From: Burkholderia sp. OK233
GTDB taxonomy: Bacteria > Pseudomonadota > Gammaproteobacteria > Burkholderiales > Burkholderiaceae
Direction: 5' to 3'
DNA length: 64,000 nt
Assembly (NCBI RefSeq): GCF_900230185.1
Contig: NZ_OCSR01000001.1
Coordinates: 2,542,001 to 2,606,000, forward strand
Positions 8,956 through 17,119 of the stretch are shown here, piece by piece. How positions within the stretch are numbered: position 1 is the first letter of the stretch; every line of letters begins with the position of its first letter. The notes under the pieces are model-generated. The model worked only from the letters and a program-made list of their open reading frames with translations. It was not told where the DNA came from and ran no database searches. The position numbers and the translations under genes are program-made.

Positions 8956-9924
8956 ATGGCATACGATTACCTGACAAAGATTCGAATCAACCGTCCGCTA
9001 ACCGAGGAAGAGGTTGCACGGCGGATTGATGTTCACAAGCCAGTCGTCAACGAAGCCGCCGATGCTTACACCGTGTTCGGAATGAACGATGTCTATCTCG
9101 AGGTCTGCGATTCTTCCTATCCGCAGGTTGGCTGGGGCCTTCTTGCCTTCCTGCTTTGTTTCCCGGCATTCGCTTTCCTCACCATGGAATTCGCTCAGAG
9201 CGCGGTCGTCGATACGCCGGCCATGGTCAGGAACGGTGAACAGGGGATGTTCAGTACAGGCATGTGGGTCTTCGTTGCAATAACGCTACTATGCTGCGTG
9301 CTCACCGTCGTGATACTTCTCCGCGATTGCTTCAACTACAGGCACAAGGCCGTGCGCTTCAATCGCCAGACGCGCATGGTGTACGCCTTCCGGCACAACG
9401 GGCCTGGCGGAGTAATCGCAGTACCTTGGGACAAGGCGTTTTTCTACCCACATCGGCTGCCCTCCAACAGGCTAGCCGGGGGAGCGCCAACACTAATACG
9501 CTGCTTTGCCCTTGACGACGCCGGAAAGAAAATCGTCAACACGTTCAGCTTCGGTGCTCGTACGGTCAACGGCGCAGACGAGTCCACTCCGATTGGCAAA
9601 CAGGTCCTCTATCAGGTTCAGGCCAACTTCGAGTTCATCCGGCGGTACATGGAGCAGGGCCCGGGCGCGCTACCGAAGGTCGAGCGGTATCTTCCGCGAG
9701 GCCCGTCTCTGCGCGCCTCAATGAGCGTCTGGTTCTATGGCATAGGAGCTGTCGGCAGTGCCGGCGGTGCCATGCGCGTTCTCACCATCCTGCTTTCGGG
9801 GCCGATATTCCTGTTGTCGATACTGCACTACATTGCGCAACTGACGAGCCGGGAGCCAGTATGGCCGACCGAGGTAGAAGCCGCCTGCGGCAACTCAGCG
9901 TCCGCCGCAATGGCTCAAGCTTGA
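8956..9924 (+). CDS. Immunity-like membrane protein, paralogue 1 (DUF6708-like)
   Basis: A 322-residue protein starting ten bases after the effector stop. It has two adjacent hydrophobic helices (residues ~52-75 and ~97-120), a conserved cytoplasmic-looking core (VRFNRQTRMVYAFRHNGPGG, VPWDKAFFY, then VQANFEFIRRYMEQGPG), and a third hydrophobic helix near 275-297 followed by a terminal WPTEVEAAC motif. I recall this as the DUF6708 family found next to VgrG effectors. Membrane location, position right after a membrane-acting effector and local triplication all point to immunity. Paralogue 2 is very close in sequence; paralogue 3 is more diverged. Its 3' end is duplicated at 13485-13563. Confidence 0.75.
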   Translation: MAYDYLTKIRINRPLTEEEVARRIDVHKPVVNEAADAYTVFGMNDVYLEVCDSSYPQVGWGLLAFLLCFPAFAFLTMEFAQSAVVDTPAMVRNGEQGMFSTGMWVFVAITLLCCVLTVVILLRDCFNYRHKAVRFNRQTRMVYAFRHNGPGGVIAVPWDKAFFYPHRLPSNRLAGGAPTLIRCFALDDAGKKIVNTFSFGARTVNGADESTPIGKQVLYQVQANFEFIRRYMEQGPGALPKVERYLPRGPSLRASMSVWFYGIGAVGSAGGAMRVLTILLSGPIFLLSILHYIAQLTSREPVWPTEVEAACGNSASAAMAQA

Positions 9925-9965
9925 GGTTAGGGGCTTCCTATGCTGTCTGAACGTGCTGCCGCTGT
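9887..9965 (+). repeat. 79-bp repeat, copy A (3' end of paralogue 1)
   Basis: This segment and 13485-13563 agree at about 68 of 79 positions. It covers the last codons of paralogue 1 (GNSASAAMAQA) and about 40 bases beyond its stop. The match shows that the 3' end of an immunity-type gene has been duplicated at the far end of the array. Confidence 0.85.
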
Positions 9966-10103
9966 CTCGCCCGGAATCGCCTGAGTGAACTGCAAGAACT
10001 TGCTTCGTGGCCGAGGTCAGCACGTCAATCCGTGTCGTAACGTCACTCTCTCCACCGCACTAATTCGCACGCGGGCAAACACGTCCACATTCAACTTGCC
10101 ACC

Positions 10104-10631
10104 ATGTATCCGATGCAAAAGAAATGCGGCCTTCTCTTCTGTGCCATAACGCTGATTTTCCTCACAGCCTGCCACAGCGCATCAGACAGCCCACTCGCTC
10201 GCGCAGCCGCCACGCTCGCGAAGACGGAGGCCCCACATGACGCCCAGTGGGTCCAACTCGGAAGCAGTGACGCGGCCGTGCAGGAGTGTGCCATCAAGTT
10301 CCCCGACGCTGACCACCCCTGGACCGCGCGTATCGGACTCAAGCCGGGGCAGTACGCTATTCACGCCCGCATCCAACAGGATGGGACAAGTGGTTCCTGG
10401 TCGTCAGGCGAGGTATGGTCGGACGCGAAGACCGATGATGGCAAAGACACGCTGGATGAGAGCACGCTCAAGGCGAGGTTGCATGACTGCGCCACGCATG
10501 TAATGTCCGTCGGTTTGCTTGAGAGCAATCTTGGCCCCGACAACGCCGTCGTAACGGGACTACGTGCGCTGGAAAAGCAGGATATCGAGAATGCGAAGGC
10601 GCTTCGCAAATCGGCGCAGAGCGGCAGCTAG
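10104..10631 (+). CDS. Predicted lipoprotein of the T6SS effector locus
   Basis: A 175-residue protein with a short basic start, a hydrophobic stretch (LLFCAITLIF) and a lipobox LTAC, so the mature protein should begin at a lipid-modified Cys and sit in the envelope. The mature part is soluble, with WVQLGSSDAAVQECAIKFP and a C-terminal helix. An alternative ATG at 10113 gives a cleaner signal peptide; neither has a good ribosome site. Lying between an immunity-like gene and the PAAR gene, it could be a second immunity factor or an envelope accessory of the T6SS cargo. No family recognised. Confidence 0.65.
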   Translation: MYPMQKKCGLLFCAITLIFLTACHSASDSPLARAAATLAKTEAPHDAQWVQLGSSDAAVQECAIKFPDADHPWTARIGLKPGQYAIHARIQQDGTSGSWSSGEVWSDAKTDDGKDTLDESTLKARLHDCATHVMSVGLLESNLGPDNAVVTGLRALEKQDIENAKALRKSAQSGS

Positions 10632-10697
10632 GCCTGGTGCGCCGTCAAACAGCCAATTCGTGGTCACAGCATCGCGACATCACCGAAGCGGCGTTGA

Positions 10698-10889
10698 GGT
10701 CATCTGATATTCGCCGTCAGCACCGACGTTAAACCCGAAGCCGCGTTTGATGCGATTCCCGAGAGTCCTGACCGCAAGAGTCTCGGTGCAGAAATGCGCA
10801 ACGTCATTCGCCGGAATGTATCGAGCGAAAGGAGGATGTCTTACCATGACCCGCAGATTCATCCTGAAAGACGACACGACTACCCATAA
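10698..10889 (+). pseudogene. Possible C-terminal remnant of an unidentified gene
   Basis: An open frame without a usable start follows a TGA at 10695-10697 and ends at TAA 10887-10889. Its residues (FAVSTDVKPEAAFDAIPESP, then RKSLGAEMRNVIRRN) look like real protein, with sensible codon choice. It overlaps the first 44 bases of the PAAR gene in another frame. The likely reading is a truncated gene end upstream of PAAR, but chance cannot be excluded. Confidence 0.3.
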
Positions 10890-11130
10890 CGGTGTGGTGC
10901 TCGACGGCATCGCCGGTTCGTCGTTCGACGGCCGGCCGTTGGCCTATCTTGGGGCTCCTGTGTTGTGCCACACGTGCAACACCGAGGGCATCATCGTCAG
11001 CGATGGCTCGCCTCATACGATGAGCGTGATGGGCAAGCAGGTCGCGCTTGAGAACGATTTATGCCAGTGCAAATGCGAGCCTCTTCCGAAGCTGGTGGCG
11101 TCGCAGACCATGGGCTCACTAACATCCTGA
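10846..11130 (+). CDS. PAAR-domain T6SS spike-tip protein
   Basis: A 94-residue protein from ATG at 10846, with a strong AAAGGAGGA ribosome site at 10828-10836. It shows the PAAR pattern: DGRPLAYLGAPVLCHTC, then EGIIVSDGSPHTMSVMGKQV and ALENDLCQCKCEPLPKLV, with Cys and His residues positioned to bind the metal ion at the cone tip. PAAR proteins sharpen the VgrG spike and can attach effectors. This one is a bare PAAR without fused effector domain. A longer upstream frame exists, but the ribosome site and domain boundary favour this start. Confidence 0.88.
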   Translation: MTRRFILKDDTTTHNGVVLDGIAGSSFDGRPLAYLGAPVLCHTCNTEGIIVSDGSPHTMSVMGKQVALENDLCQCKCEPLPKLVASQTMGSLTS

Positions 11131-11288
11131 TTGGCGCCAGCTCATTGCGGTCCTGCGTCGACTTAACAGTTTTTATTCAAAGAGAATCGGCGGTCGATAG
11201 GACATGGACAAAACGCAGCAGCTAGGGTGAACCGCTGCCGCCCGCCGCGTCGTTTCGCCAGTGGTCTCGGGGCTTAAGAGAAATCGGT

Positions 11289-11390
11289 ATGGCATGGGAA
11301 GGAAGTCTCTGGGTTAAGCTGAATCGGCCCCTGACAGACGAAGAAAGGCAGCGCCATTTGACGTCGCAAGCGAAAAGATATGGCGTATGA
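11289..11390 (+). pseudogene. N-terminal relic of a DUF6708-like immunity gene
   Basis: A 33-codon frame (MAWEGSLWVKLNRPLTDEER...) ends in TGA inside the beginning of the next gene. Its first ~20 residues match the start of paralogue 3 (MAWDGTVWIKLKRPLTDEEK), not paralogue 2. The rest of that gene is gone and paralogue 2 begins at 11380, overlapping the relic's stop by 11 bases. This is the scar of a recombination that joined the start of one paralogue to another. The relic may still act as a leader that delivers ribosomes to paralogue 2. Confidence 0.75.
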
Positions 11391-12333
11391 CTACATGACC
11401 AGGGTGACCTTGAATCGCCCAGTTGACGAGAGTGAAGCGGCACGGCGCATAGACGTCCGAAATCCGGTCGCCGACGAGGCCGCTGACGCCTATGCCGTGT
11501 TCGGCATGAACGATGTCTACCTGGAGGTGTGTGACGCCTCGTATTCGCAGGTCGGGTGGTGTCTGCTTGCCTCCCTGATTGGTTTCCCTGCGTTCGTATT
11601 TTTCACGGTCACTGCGATACAGGGAGCTGTGGAGGTGAACCCGGCTATGGTCAGGAACGGTGAGCAGGGCGCCTTCAGCATCGGAATGTGGGTCCTTGCG
11701 GTGGCGGGAGTGCTCTGCTGTGCGTTCACGGTAGTGCTTCTCCTGCGCGACTGCTTCAACTACCGGCACAAATCTGTGCGGTTCAACCGCAAGACTCGCA
11801 CGGTGTATGCGTTTCGGCACAGCGGCCCGGGCGGTGTCATCGCCGTTCCATGGGATAAGGCATTCTTCTTTGTACACCGGTTGCCCTCCAACGCCACGTT
11901 TGGCGGAGCCCCCACTCTGATGCGCTGTTTCGTTCTTGACGACTCGGGCAAGAAAATCGTTGACACCTTCAGCTTCGGGCTTCGGACAGTCAATGGGGGG
12001 AGAGAGTCCACGCGCTACGGCAAACAGGTGCTTTACCAGGTTCAGGCCAACTTCGAGTTCATTCGCCGCTACATGGAAAGCGGTCCGGATTCGCTGCCAC
12101 CTGTGAAAAGGTATCTGCCGCGCGGACCTTCTCTTCGCGCCTCCATGAACCTATGGTTCTACGGACTGCGCGACATTGGCAGCGTTAGCGCGGGACTCCG
12201 TATCTTTTCCCTCTTACTCAGTGTCCCGGTTTTTTTGCTGTCCGTGCTTCACTACATTGCACAGCTAACCTGTCGTGAACCGATATGGCCGGAGGACGTC
12301 GAGGCAGCATGCGACAACCTCCGGCCATCATAA
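11380..12333 (+). CDS. Immunity-like membrane protein, paralogue 2 (DUF6708-like)
   Basis: A 317-residue protein closely related to paralogue 1 over its whole length, sharing the start (MAYDYMTRVTLNRP), VFGMNDVYLEVCD, VRFNRKTRTVYAFRHSGPGG, VQANFEFIRRYME and the HYIAQLTCREPIWPEDVEAAC end. Two hydrophobic helices near residues 52-75 and 97-120 and one near 275-297 place it in the inner membrane. There is no strong ribosome site; the start lies inside the 3' end of the relic at 11289-11390, so translational coupling is likely. Probably immunity against a variant of the neighbouring effector. The role is inferred from context. Confidence 0.75.
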   Translation: MAYDYMTRVTLNRPVDESEAARRIDVRNPVADEAADAYAVFGMNDVYLEVCDASYSQVGWCLLASLIGFPAFVFFTVTAIQGAVEVNPAMVRNGEQGAFSIGMWVLAVAGVLCCAFTVVLLLRDCFNYRHKSVRFNRKTRTVYAFRHSGPGGVIAVPWDKAFFFVHRLPSNATFGGAPTLMRCFVLDDSGKKIVDTFSFGLRTVNGGRESTRYGKQVLYQVQANFEFIRRYMESGPDSLPPVKRYLPRGPSLRASMNLWFYGLRDIGSVSAGLRIFSLLLSVPVFLLSVLHYIAQLTCREPIWPEDVEAACDNLRPS

Positions 12334-12436
12334 GCGACCTTCTCGGCCGTAGCTGTTTCGGAATCGACAAGAAAGACGCTCGGCATACTTCGTTCGATGA
12401 AGAACATAAGGCATATAACGGACCTGGAGCGTAACT

Positions 12437-13405
12437 ATGGCTTGGGATGGCACCGTTTGGATTAAGCTGAAGCGCCCACTGACCGACGAAGAAAAGGCTC
12501 ACCAGCTAAAAGTGGACGTGGTCGCCAGCGAAACGCCGAAGGACGACTTCAACGTGTTCTCGATGAACGACATCTTTCTTGAGAGCACCAACGCGGCATT
12601 CAAGCAACGAGGGCTGCTCACGTACGGCTGCCTCGCGATTGTCGCGGCGGCAGGGTTTCTCGCATGGGTTGCACTCTGGTGCTTGCAGAATCCACCGAGC
12701 CACGGGAGCGTGCAGGGGCCAGAGTTGGCAGTGGCCTACACTGGCGCGACCTTCTTTCTGATAGTCTCACTGGCAATAGTCTCCGTTGGTCTGTGGGGAC
12801 TGCATCAAGAGAACTTCACCTGGACGCGCTTTCCAGTGCGATTTAACCGCCACACGCGAATGGTCCATGCGTTTCGGGGTGCTGGCTCAAAGGGCGTGAT
12901 ATCGGTTCCATGGGAAAGGGCTTTTTTCTTTGTTGAACCGCGCCCGCGAGACCCGATTTCGCACGCGTATGTATTCAACATCCGGTGTCACATCCTCGAT
13001 GAACGGGGGCTTGTCGCCCAATCGTTCTCGGTCGGTAGTCGGGTGGTCACCGTCTCCGATGAAAACACGGAAAATGGTCGGTCTATCGTCAAACGCCTTA
13101 GCAGTCAGTTCGAATATATCCGGCGCTTCATGGAGCAGGGACCGGGCACCCTGTCTTATCCCGACCTAGTGCCGACTCAGGTTTCCCTAGCCAACTCGAT
13201 GCGTATCTGGGGGCGAACCGACAAGGCGATTCTGGCTGAGCGCAATTTTTTTACAACGTTATTCGTCCTGGTGTTGAGCCCCTTCACCTACTTTACGGCC
13301 CTGCTTCATTACATCGGTCAACGGACCAGCCGGCAGCCCTTGTGGCCTCCGGAGGTGGAAAGCGAATGCGAGCGGGCCCCACTTGCCGAACCCGGTCGGG
13401 CGTAA
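12437..13405 (+). CDS. Immunity-like membrane protein, paralogue 3 (DUF6708-like, diverged)
   Basis: A 322-residue member of the same family but clearly more distant: it starts MAWDGTVWIKLKRPL and keeps VFSMNDIFLES, VRFNRHTRMVHAFRGAGSKG, VPWERAFFFVEPRP, FEYIRRFMEQGPG and a C-terminal HYIGQRTSRQPLWPPEVE. The membrane helices are conserved in position (residues ~55-78, ~98-120 and ~275-297) but differ in sequence. Divergence of this kind within one array suggests immunity to different effector variants rather than simple dosage. It ends the cluster; a deletion relic of a sister gene begins 18 bases later. Confidence 0.72.
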   Translation: MAWDGTVWIKLKRPLTDEEKAHQLKVDVVASETPKDDFNVFSMNDIFLESTNAAFKQRGLLTYGCLAIVAAAGFLAWVALWCLQNPPSHGSVQGPELAVAYTGATFFLIVSLAIVSVGLWGLHQENFTWTRFPVRFNRHTRMVHAFRGAGSKGVISVPWERAFFFVEPRPRDPISHAYVFNIRCHILDERGLVAQSFSVGSRVVTVSDENTENGRSIVKRLSSQFEYIRRFMEQGPGTLSYPDLVPTQVSLANSMRIWGRTDKAILAERNFFTTLFVLVLSPFTYFTALLHYIGQRTSRQPLWPPEVESECERAPLAEPGRA

Positions 13406-13423
13406 AAGTGACGTCCAGTGCGC

Positions 13424-13522
13424 ATGTATAGCCACGTGGCCTGGGTGGCCTTGAATCGCCCGGTTGAGGAGGATGAAACCGCCCGCGGCAACTCAGCGTC
13501 GACCGCAATGGCTCAAGCCTGA
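13424..13522 (+). pseudogene. Immunity-family gene reduced to its two ends by an internal deletion
   Basis: A 32-codon frame joins a start like those of the family (MYSHVAWVALNRPVEEDETA) directly to the C-terminal residues of paralogue 1 (RGNSASTAMAQA, against CGNSASAAMAQA). About 290 codons are missing. The junction falls where GCC-CGCGGC resembles both parental sequences, consistent with short-homology deletion. The downstream bases continue the paralogue 1 match to 13563. Confidence 0.78.
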
Positions 13523-13563
13523 GGTTGTGGCCTCTCTATGCTGTCGGAACGCGCTGCCGCCGT
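13485..13563 (+). repeat. 79-bp repeat, copy B
   Basis: Second copy of the segment at 9887-9965, including the last codons of the immunity family gene and its 3' flank. It ends close to where the recombinase module begins and so marks the original right edge of the immunity array. Confidence 0.85.
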
Positions 13564-13587
13564 AGCAGCCACGATGTCAGGGTTCGG

Positions 13588-14490
13588 CTAGAGGACCGCG
13601 CTGAATTGCTGCTGGTCGAGAGAAATGGTTGCAATGATGGACTCGAACTCCACCATCAAATCCGGATGGCGTTGGGCAACGTATTTACGTGCAGAATCGT
13701 TTTCGAGGAGCTTGGCGAGATATCCTTTCGCAAGCACCAGATTCAACACGTCTTGACCGTAATTCTGTTCAACGAGCTTGTACTGCCCCTGCAGATTGCT
13801 CATCTCCCGCTCCATTTTTGCCATCTGCTCCGGGCTAACGCCGGTCAGTTTGCGTGGCTTCTTTCCCTCTACAAGCCGTGCTGCAGGCGTAGCCACCAAC
13901 AATGCCTCGGCGTAGGAGACAGACACATTGTTCGCGGCCACCATCAGCTCAACGCATTCGACCTGCCGCGTGGGCTTCATTTTGCGAATAGCGCGAACAA
14001 GCTCCGGCGAGAACTGCCGGTCTCCGAGAAGTTCAGCCGCCTCTGGGCATACGCCGTCGAGCAGAGACATCTTCTTTATAATCTGGGATACATCCACGGA
14101 AAGAGCTTTCGCCAATCGTTCGGGCGATACGCCTCTGTCAATTACACGCCGAATCATATAGTGCTCCTGGACTGTCGAGAGGCGATTGACCCGGTTGTTA
14201 TAGGTGTAGCTCTCGTCATCGGTCGCGACCAGGCAGGCAGCCCGCTCGTACCCCAAGTCCTGGATGGCAAGCAAGCGTAGATGCCCATCCAGTAGAACAT
14301 GCTGGCCGGAAGACTGGTCCGCAGGCGTTACAGAGAGCGGTTCGATGAGACCTACTTCCTCAATGGAGGTTCGTATCTGCTTGAATTTACGCGATTCGAC
14401 CACGGGCGCCGGTATTCTGCGCGATGGCAAGATGCTGGAGACCAGCACCGACAATGGCTCGGGGATGAATCCAAGGGTTACGCCAGTCAT
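13588..14490 (-). CDS. RepB/ParB-like partition protein (second ParB of recombinase module)
   Basis: A 300-residue protein. ATG at 14490 overlaps the upstream stop as ATGA and has GGGAG six bases before it, so this start is preferred over one eight codons upstream. The N-terminal ParB-like part contains LLDGHLRLLAIQDLGYERA in place of the usual GERR box. A HTH-like middle follows (SPERLAKALSVDVSQIIKKMS), then an FSPELVRAIRKMKPTRQVECVELMV region, as in proteins labelled 'plasmid partitioning protein RepB C-terminal domain'. There is no ParA ATPase nearby, so plasmid-style segregation is doubtful. As third gene of an operon with a serine recombinase, it probably binds the element's DNA ends or regulates recombination. 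Confidence 0.75.
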   Translation of the reverse strand: MTGVTLGFIPEPLSVLVSSILPSRRIPAPVVESRKFKQIRTSIEEVGLIEPLSVTPADQSSGQHVLLDGHLRLLAIQDLGYERAACLVATDDESYTYNNRVNRLSTVQEHYMIRRVIDRGVSPERLAKALSVDVSQIIKKMSLLDGVCPEAAELLGDRQFSPELVRAIRKMKPTRQVECVELMVAANNVSVSYAEALLVATPAARLVEGKKPRKLTGVSPEQMAKMEREMSNLQGQYKLVEQNYGQDVLNLVLAKGYLAKLLENDSARKYVAQRHPDLMVEFESIIATISLDQQQFSAVL

Positions 14491-15389
14491 GTGGCACTCC
14501 CGGTTGGCCAAACGCGTTCGGCAAGATACTTCGGCAGACTGGCCAGTCCCTCCGCGCGCAAGAGGTTGATAAAGTTCTCATCGACGAACAGTTGCCTCAA
14601 CGCACCGACGACAAACAGCAATCGCTGTTGTGTGAATTCGGCTTTTCTGACCATGGATTTCTGACGTTCTACCTCGCGCTCATACGTCCGCACGAGACTC
14701 GATGTCGTGACGGCGGCAGACTTGCTGGTCATATTGTGCGCAGTGCTTCGCCCGAGTGCCTTTCTGCGCTCGATGACGCGGCGAGCGCTCATCAGTTGCT
14801 TGCCCCGCAATTTTCCCGACTCGTAGGCCTCCTGGAGCGCTGCTTGTATTTCAGCGTCGTCGTCGCCGGCGCCAACAATCATGAGGGCGGCATTCAGGGG
14901 AACGAGGCCTTTCTCTACTGCAACCACAAGCCTCTCTTCTCCCTGATGCAGCAGTGTGAGGATGCCGTGAACGTAAGCCGGTGTGAGACCTGTTTTTTCG
15001 GCAATAACCTTCGGCGCATATCCCTGCTCCTGCAATTGCCGAATGCCGGCGAGCCGTTCGAGTGGGCGACACTGTCTGCGCGCGATGTTCTCAGTCAGAC
15101 TCATTACGAACGCGTCCTCATCGCTGACGCTCACCACGAGTGCGGGAATAGTCGCTTCTCCGAGCGAGCGGAATGCCTTCAATCGCCCCTCGCCGCACAC
15201 AAGGAGGTACTTTTCTATGCCGCTGGCCGTTGCTCGCGGCGTGACCACGATAGGTTTCTTGAGGCCGATGGTCTTGATGTTGTCGACGATTTCATGGAAA
15301 ACTCGAGCGTTACGTTCTCGCGGATTGATAACTTCAATCTGGGAGACGGGGACCATCCGGATTTCGCCGGGCTGCTGCCGCGAGTTCAC
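14487..15389 (-). CDS. ParB/Spo0J-like protein (first ParB of recombinase module)
   Basis: A 300-residue protein with a clear ParB N-terminal domain: VSQIEVINPRERNARVF, IKTIGLKKPIVVTPR, LVCGEGRLKAFRSLGEATIP (the GxxR nucleotide-binding box) and SLTENIARRQCRPLE. A HTH motif follows (APKVIAEKTGLTPAYVHGIL), then a C-terminal helical part. Its start overlaps the recombinase stop as ATGA (15386-15389) and its stop overlaps the next start the same way, so the three proteins are translationally coupled. ParB-fold proteins are CTP-dependent DNA clamps or simple DNA binders. Without ParA here, a role as accessory factor to the recombinase is more likely than segregation. Confidence 0.8.
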   Translation of the reverse strand: MNSRQQPGEIRMVPVSQIEVINPRERNARVFHEIVDNIKTIGLKKPIVVTPRATASGIEKYLLVCGEGRLKAFRSLGEATIPALVVSVSDEDAFVMSLTENIARRQCRPLERLAGIRQLQEQGYAPKVIAEKTGLTPAYVHGILTLLHQGEERLVVAVEKGLVPLNAALMIVGAGDDDAEIQAALQEAYESGKLRGKQLMSARRVIERRKALGRSTAHNMTSKSAAVTTSSLVRTYEREVERQKSMVRKAEFTQQRLLFVVGALRQLFVDENFINLLRAEGLASLPKYLAERVWPTGSAT

Positions 15390-16951
15390 GCTACTCTCCT
15401 GAGGCGGGCGCGCTCGGCCATGCCATAGAGGTAGTCCAGCGTATCAAAGCGATAGCTCTCAAACTCGATTGGATTCTGGTCGGCGAGGTGAATACGCGGT
15501 TGCCCAAAATCCAGACGTGGTAACAGGTAGTAGTCCAGCGCCGAAGCATTCGTTTGGTCGAGCCGCACTGCAACAGTGATGTCCGGCAGAAGGCTCGTAT
15601 CAAAGCGCACCTTCCAATGATTGCGGCCATTGTCATGCGCCTGGCAGCGCGCGAGCACAATGCAGGCCGTGAACTCGTCGTTGACGGTCAGCCGGTCGGT
15701 TGCCGGGTCGCGTATCACCGTGCCGCCCAAATCCGCGATTTTCCTCTCCGTCTGCGCAATGATTTCCGGATGCAGTCGTCGCAGGAAGCGGTTGGTCTCA
15801 ATGTATCGATAATCTCGGCCGGGGGTAAAACCGACTGTCTGATAGGCACGAATTAAACTGCCGAATCGGTACACATAGACCGACGTAGAAGGCATGCCAT
15901 CTGTTTCATCAATCACGACGCCGGACAGAAAACCGCGACTGCGGAACAGGTTACGCAATCGCTCGATTAGCTCCTCGTTCGAGTAGTGACGCGCTCTTGC
16001 CCTCATGATGCCCTGGGCCGTGTAGAACGTTTCGCTTTGCACAATTGCCTGAAATGCCCCCTCCTTTCGAATCCACATGTCCGGTGTGTTGGTCACCCGC
16101 ATCTTCTTCAGCTTGAACGACACCCGGTTGTATACGTTGTTGCCGATGTATTTCTCGTTGGTCAATACTTCCCGCACCGTTGCTCGTGTCCACTCCCGGT
16201 CAAGGTCAGTCCGCACGTTCATGCCGTTCAGGCGAGCCGCGATTTCGTATTCGTCGAGCGACTCGTCGATAAACCAGTTGTAGATTAGATTGACGGTTCG
16301 CACTTCGCTTTCCGGCCCCGGCATGAGGATTATCCGCTCCGTCTGCAGGCTTTTATGTTCGCCGCGGCGCAGTTCCGCCTTCATGAGACCGTGTTCATCG
16401 ACCAATACGCGGCGTAGCCCGTAACCGGCTGGGCCTCCTTGCCGGAAGCCCATCTCAATTAAACGGCACTGGCCGGCGAATACTTTCGCGGACAATTCTC
16501 GGCTGTACTCGCCAGCCATTGCCCGCTTTACCCCTTTCACGATGGTCGAGACAGGCGACCCGTCGTTCTCGAACTGCTCGGCGCAGTACGCAACCTGGAT
16601 GCCAGCACGGCGGCAGATGTACTCGTAATACGCGCTCTCGTCGGCATCCTGGAATCGCCCCCAGCGACTCACGTCATAGACGAGGATTACGCAGAAATCG
16701 GCCTTGCCATTCGCGACATCGGAGATGAGATTTTGAAGTGCCAGGCGACCGTCGATTCGAAGACCGCTTTTACCCTCATCGGCATATGTGCGGACGATTT
16801 CGAATCCGCGGCGGGTTGCGTAGTCTCGAATTCGGTCGCGCTGGTTCTCGGTCGAATACTGCTGGTGTTCGGTCGACATGCGGACGTACTCAGCTGCCTG
16901 TCCTGCCGGGGAGCCGGCTACGACTGCTGCACCCGCGTTATTGAATGACAT
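15386..16951 (-). CDS. Large serine recombinase
   Basis: A 521-residue protein. The resolvase-type catalytic domain spans residues ~20-165: YVRMSTEHQQYSTENQ with catalytic Ser26 and Arg24, DEGKSGLRIDGR, and VYDVSRWGRFQDADE with the active-site Arg. A 'recombinase' DNA-binding domain follows (GYGLRR, ...YEIAARLNGMNVRT, WTRATVREVLTNEKYIGNNVYN). I do not see the usual zinc ribbon with paired Cys; instead there is an unusual ~200-residue C-terminus rich in Arg and aromatics. Large serine recombinases integrate, excise or invert DNA at short sites. Operon partners are two ParB-like proteins, which is not the phage-integrase arrangement. GGAG precedes the ATG. Confidence 0.88.
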   Translation of the reverse strand: MSFNNAGAAVVAGSPAGQAAEYVRMSTEHQQYSTENQRDRIRDYATRRGFEIVRTYADEGKSGLRIDGRLALQNLISDVANGKADFCVILVYDVSRWGRFQDADESAYYEYICRRAGIQVAYCAEQFENDGSPVSTIVKGVKRAMAGEYSRELSAKVFAGQCRLIEMGFRQGGPAGYGLRRVLVDEHGLMKAELRRGEHKSLQTERIILMPGPESEVRTVNLIYNWFIDESLDEYEIAARLNGMNVRTDLDREWTRATVREVLTNEKYIGNNVYNRVSFKLKKMRVTNTPDMWIRKEGAFQAIVQSETFYTAQGIMRARARHYSNEELIERLRNLFRSRGFLSGVVIDETDGMPSTSVYVYRFGSLIRAYQTVGFTPGRDYRYIETNRFLRRLHPEIIAQTERKIADLGGTVIRDPATDRLTVNDEFTACIVLARCQAHDNGRNHWKVRFDTSLLPDITVAVRLDQTNASALDYYLLPRLDFGQPRIHLADQNPIEFESYRFDTLDYLYGMAERARLRRVA

Positions 16952-17119
16952 TCTCCGCTCCGCAACTCAGACACAAACACGCGGTAGGCACCGAGCGCAA
17001 GGGGAGCCCCAAATGCGAACGCCGTGGATTCACATCAGGCGGTGGCGTTTGAAAACGAACGGTGACAAGGCAAAGGTAGCAGGCCCGACGCCAATGTGTA
17101 TCACGTCATCTCTTTGCAA

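Noticed and set aside
13588..15389. Plasmid partition operon
   Set aside because: Both ParB-like genes lack a ParA partner and are coupled to a recombinase, so a normal par locus is not supported.
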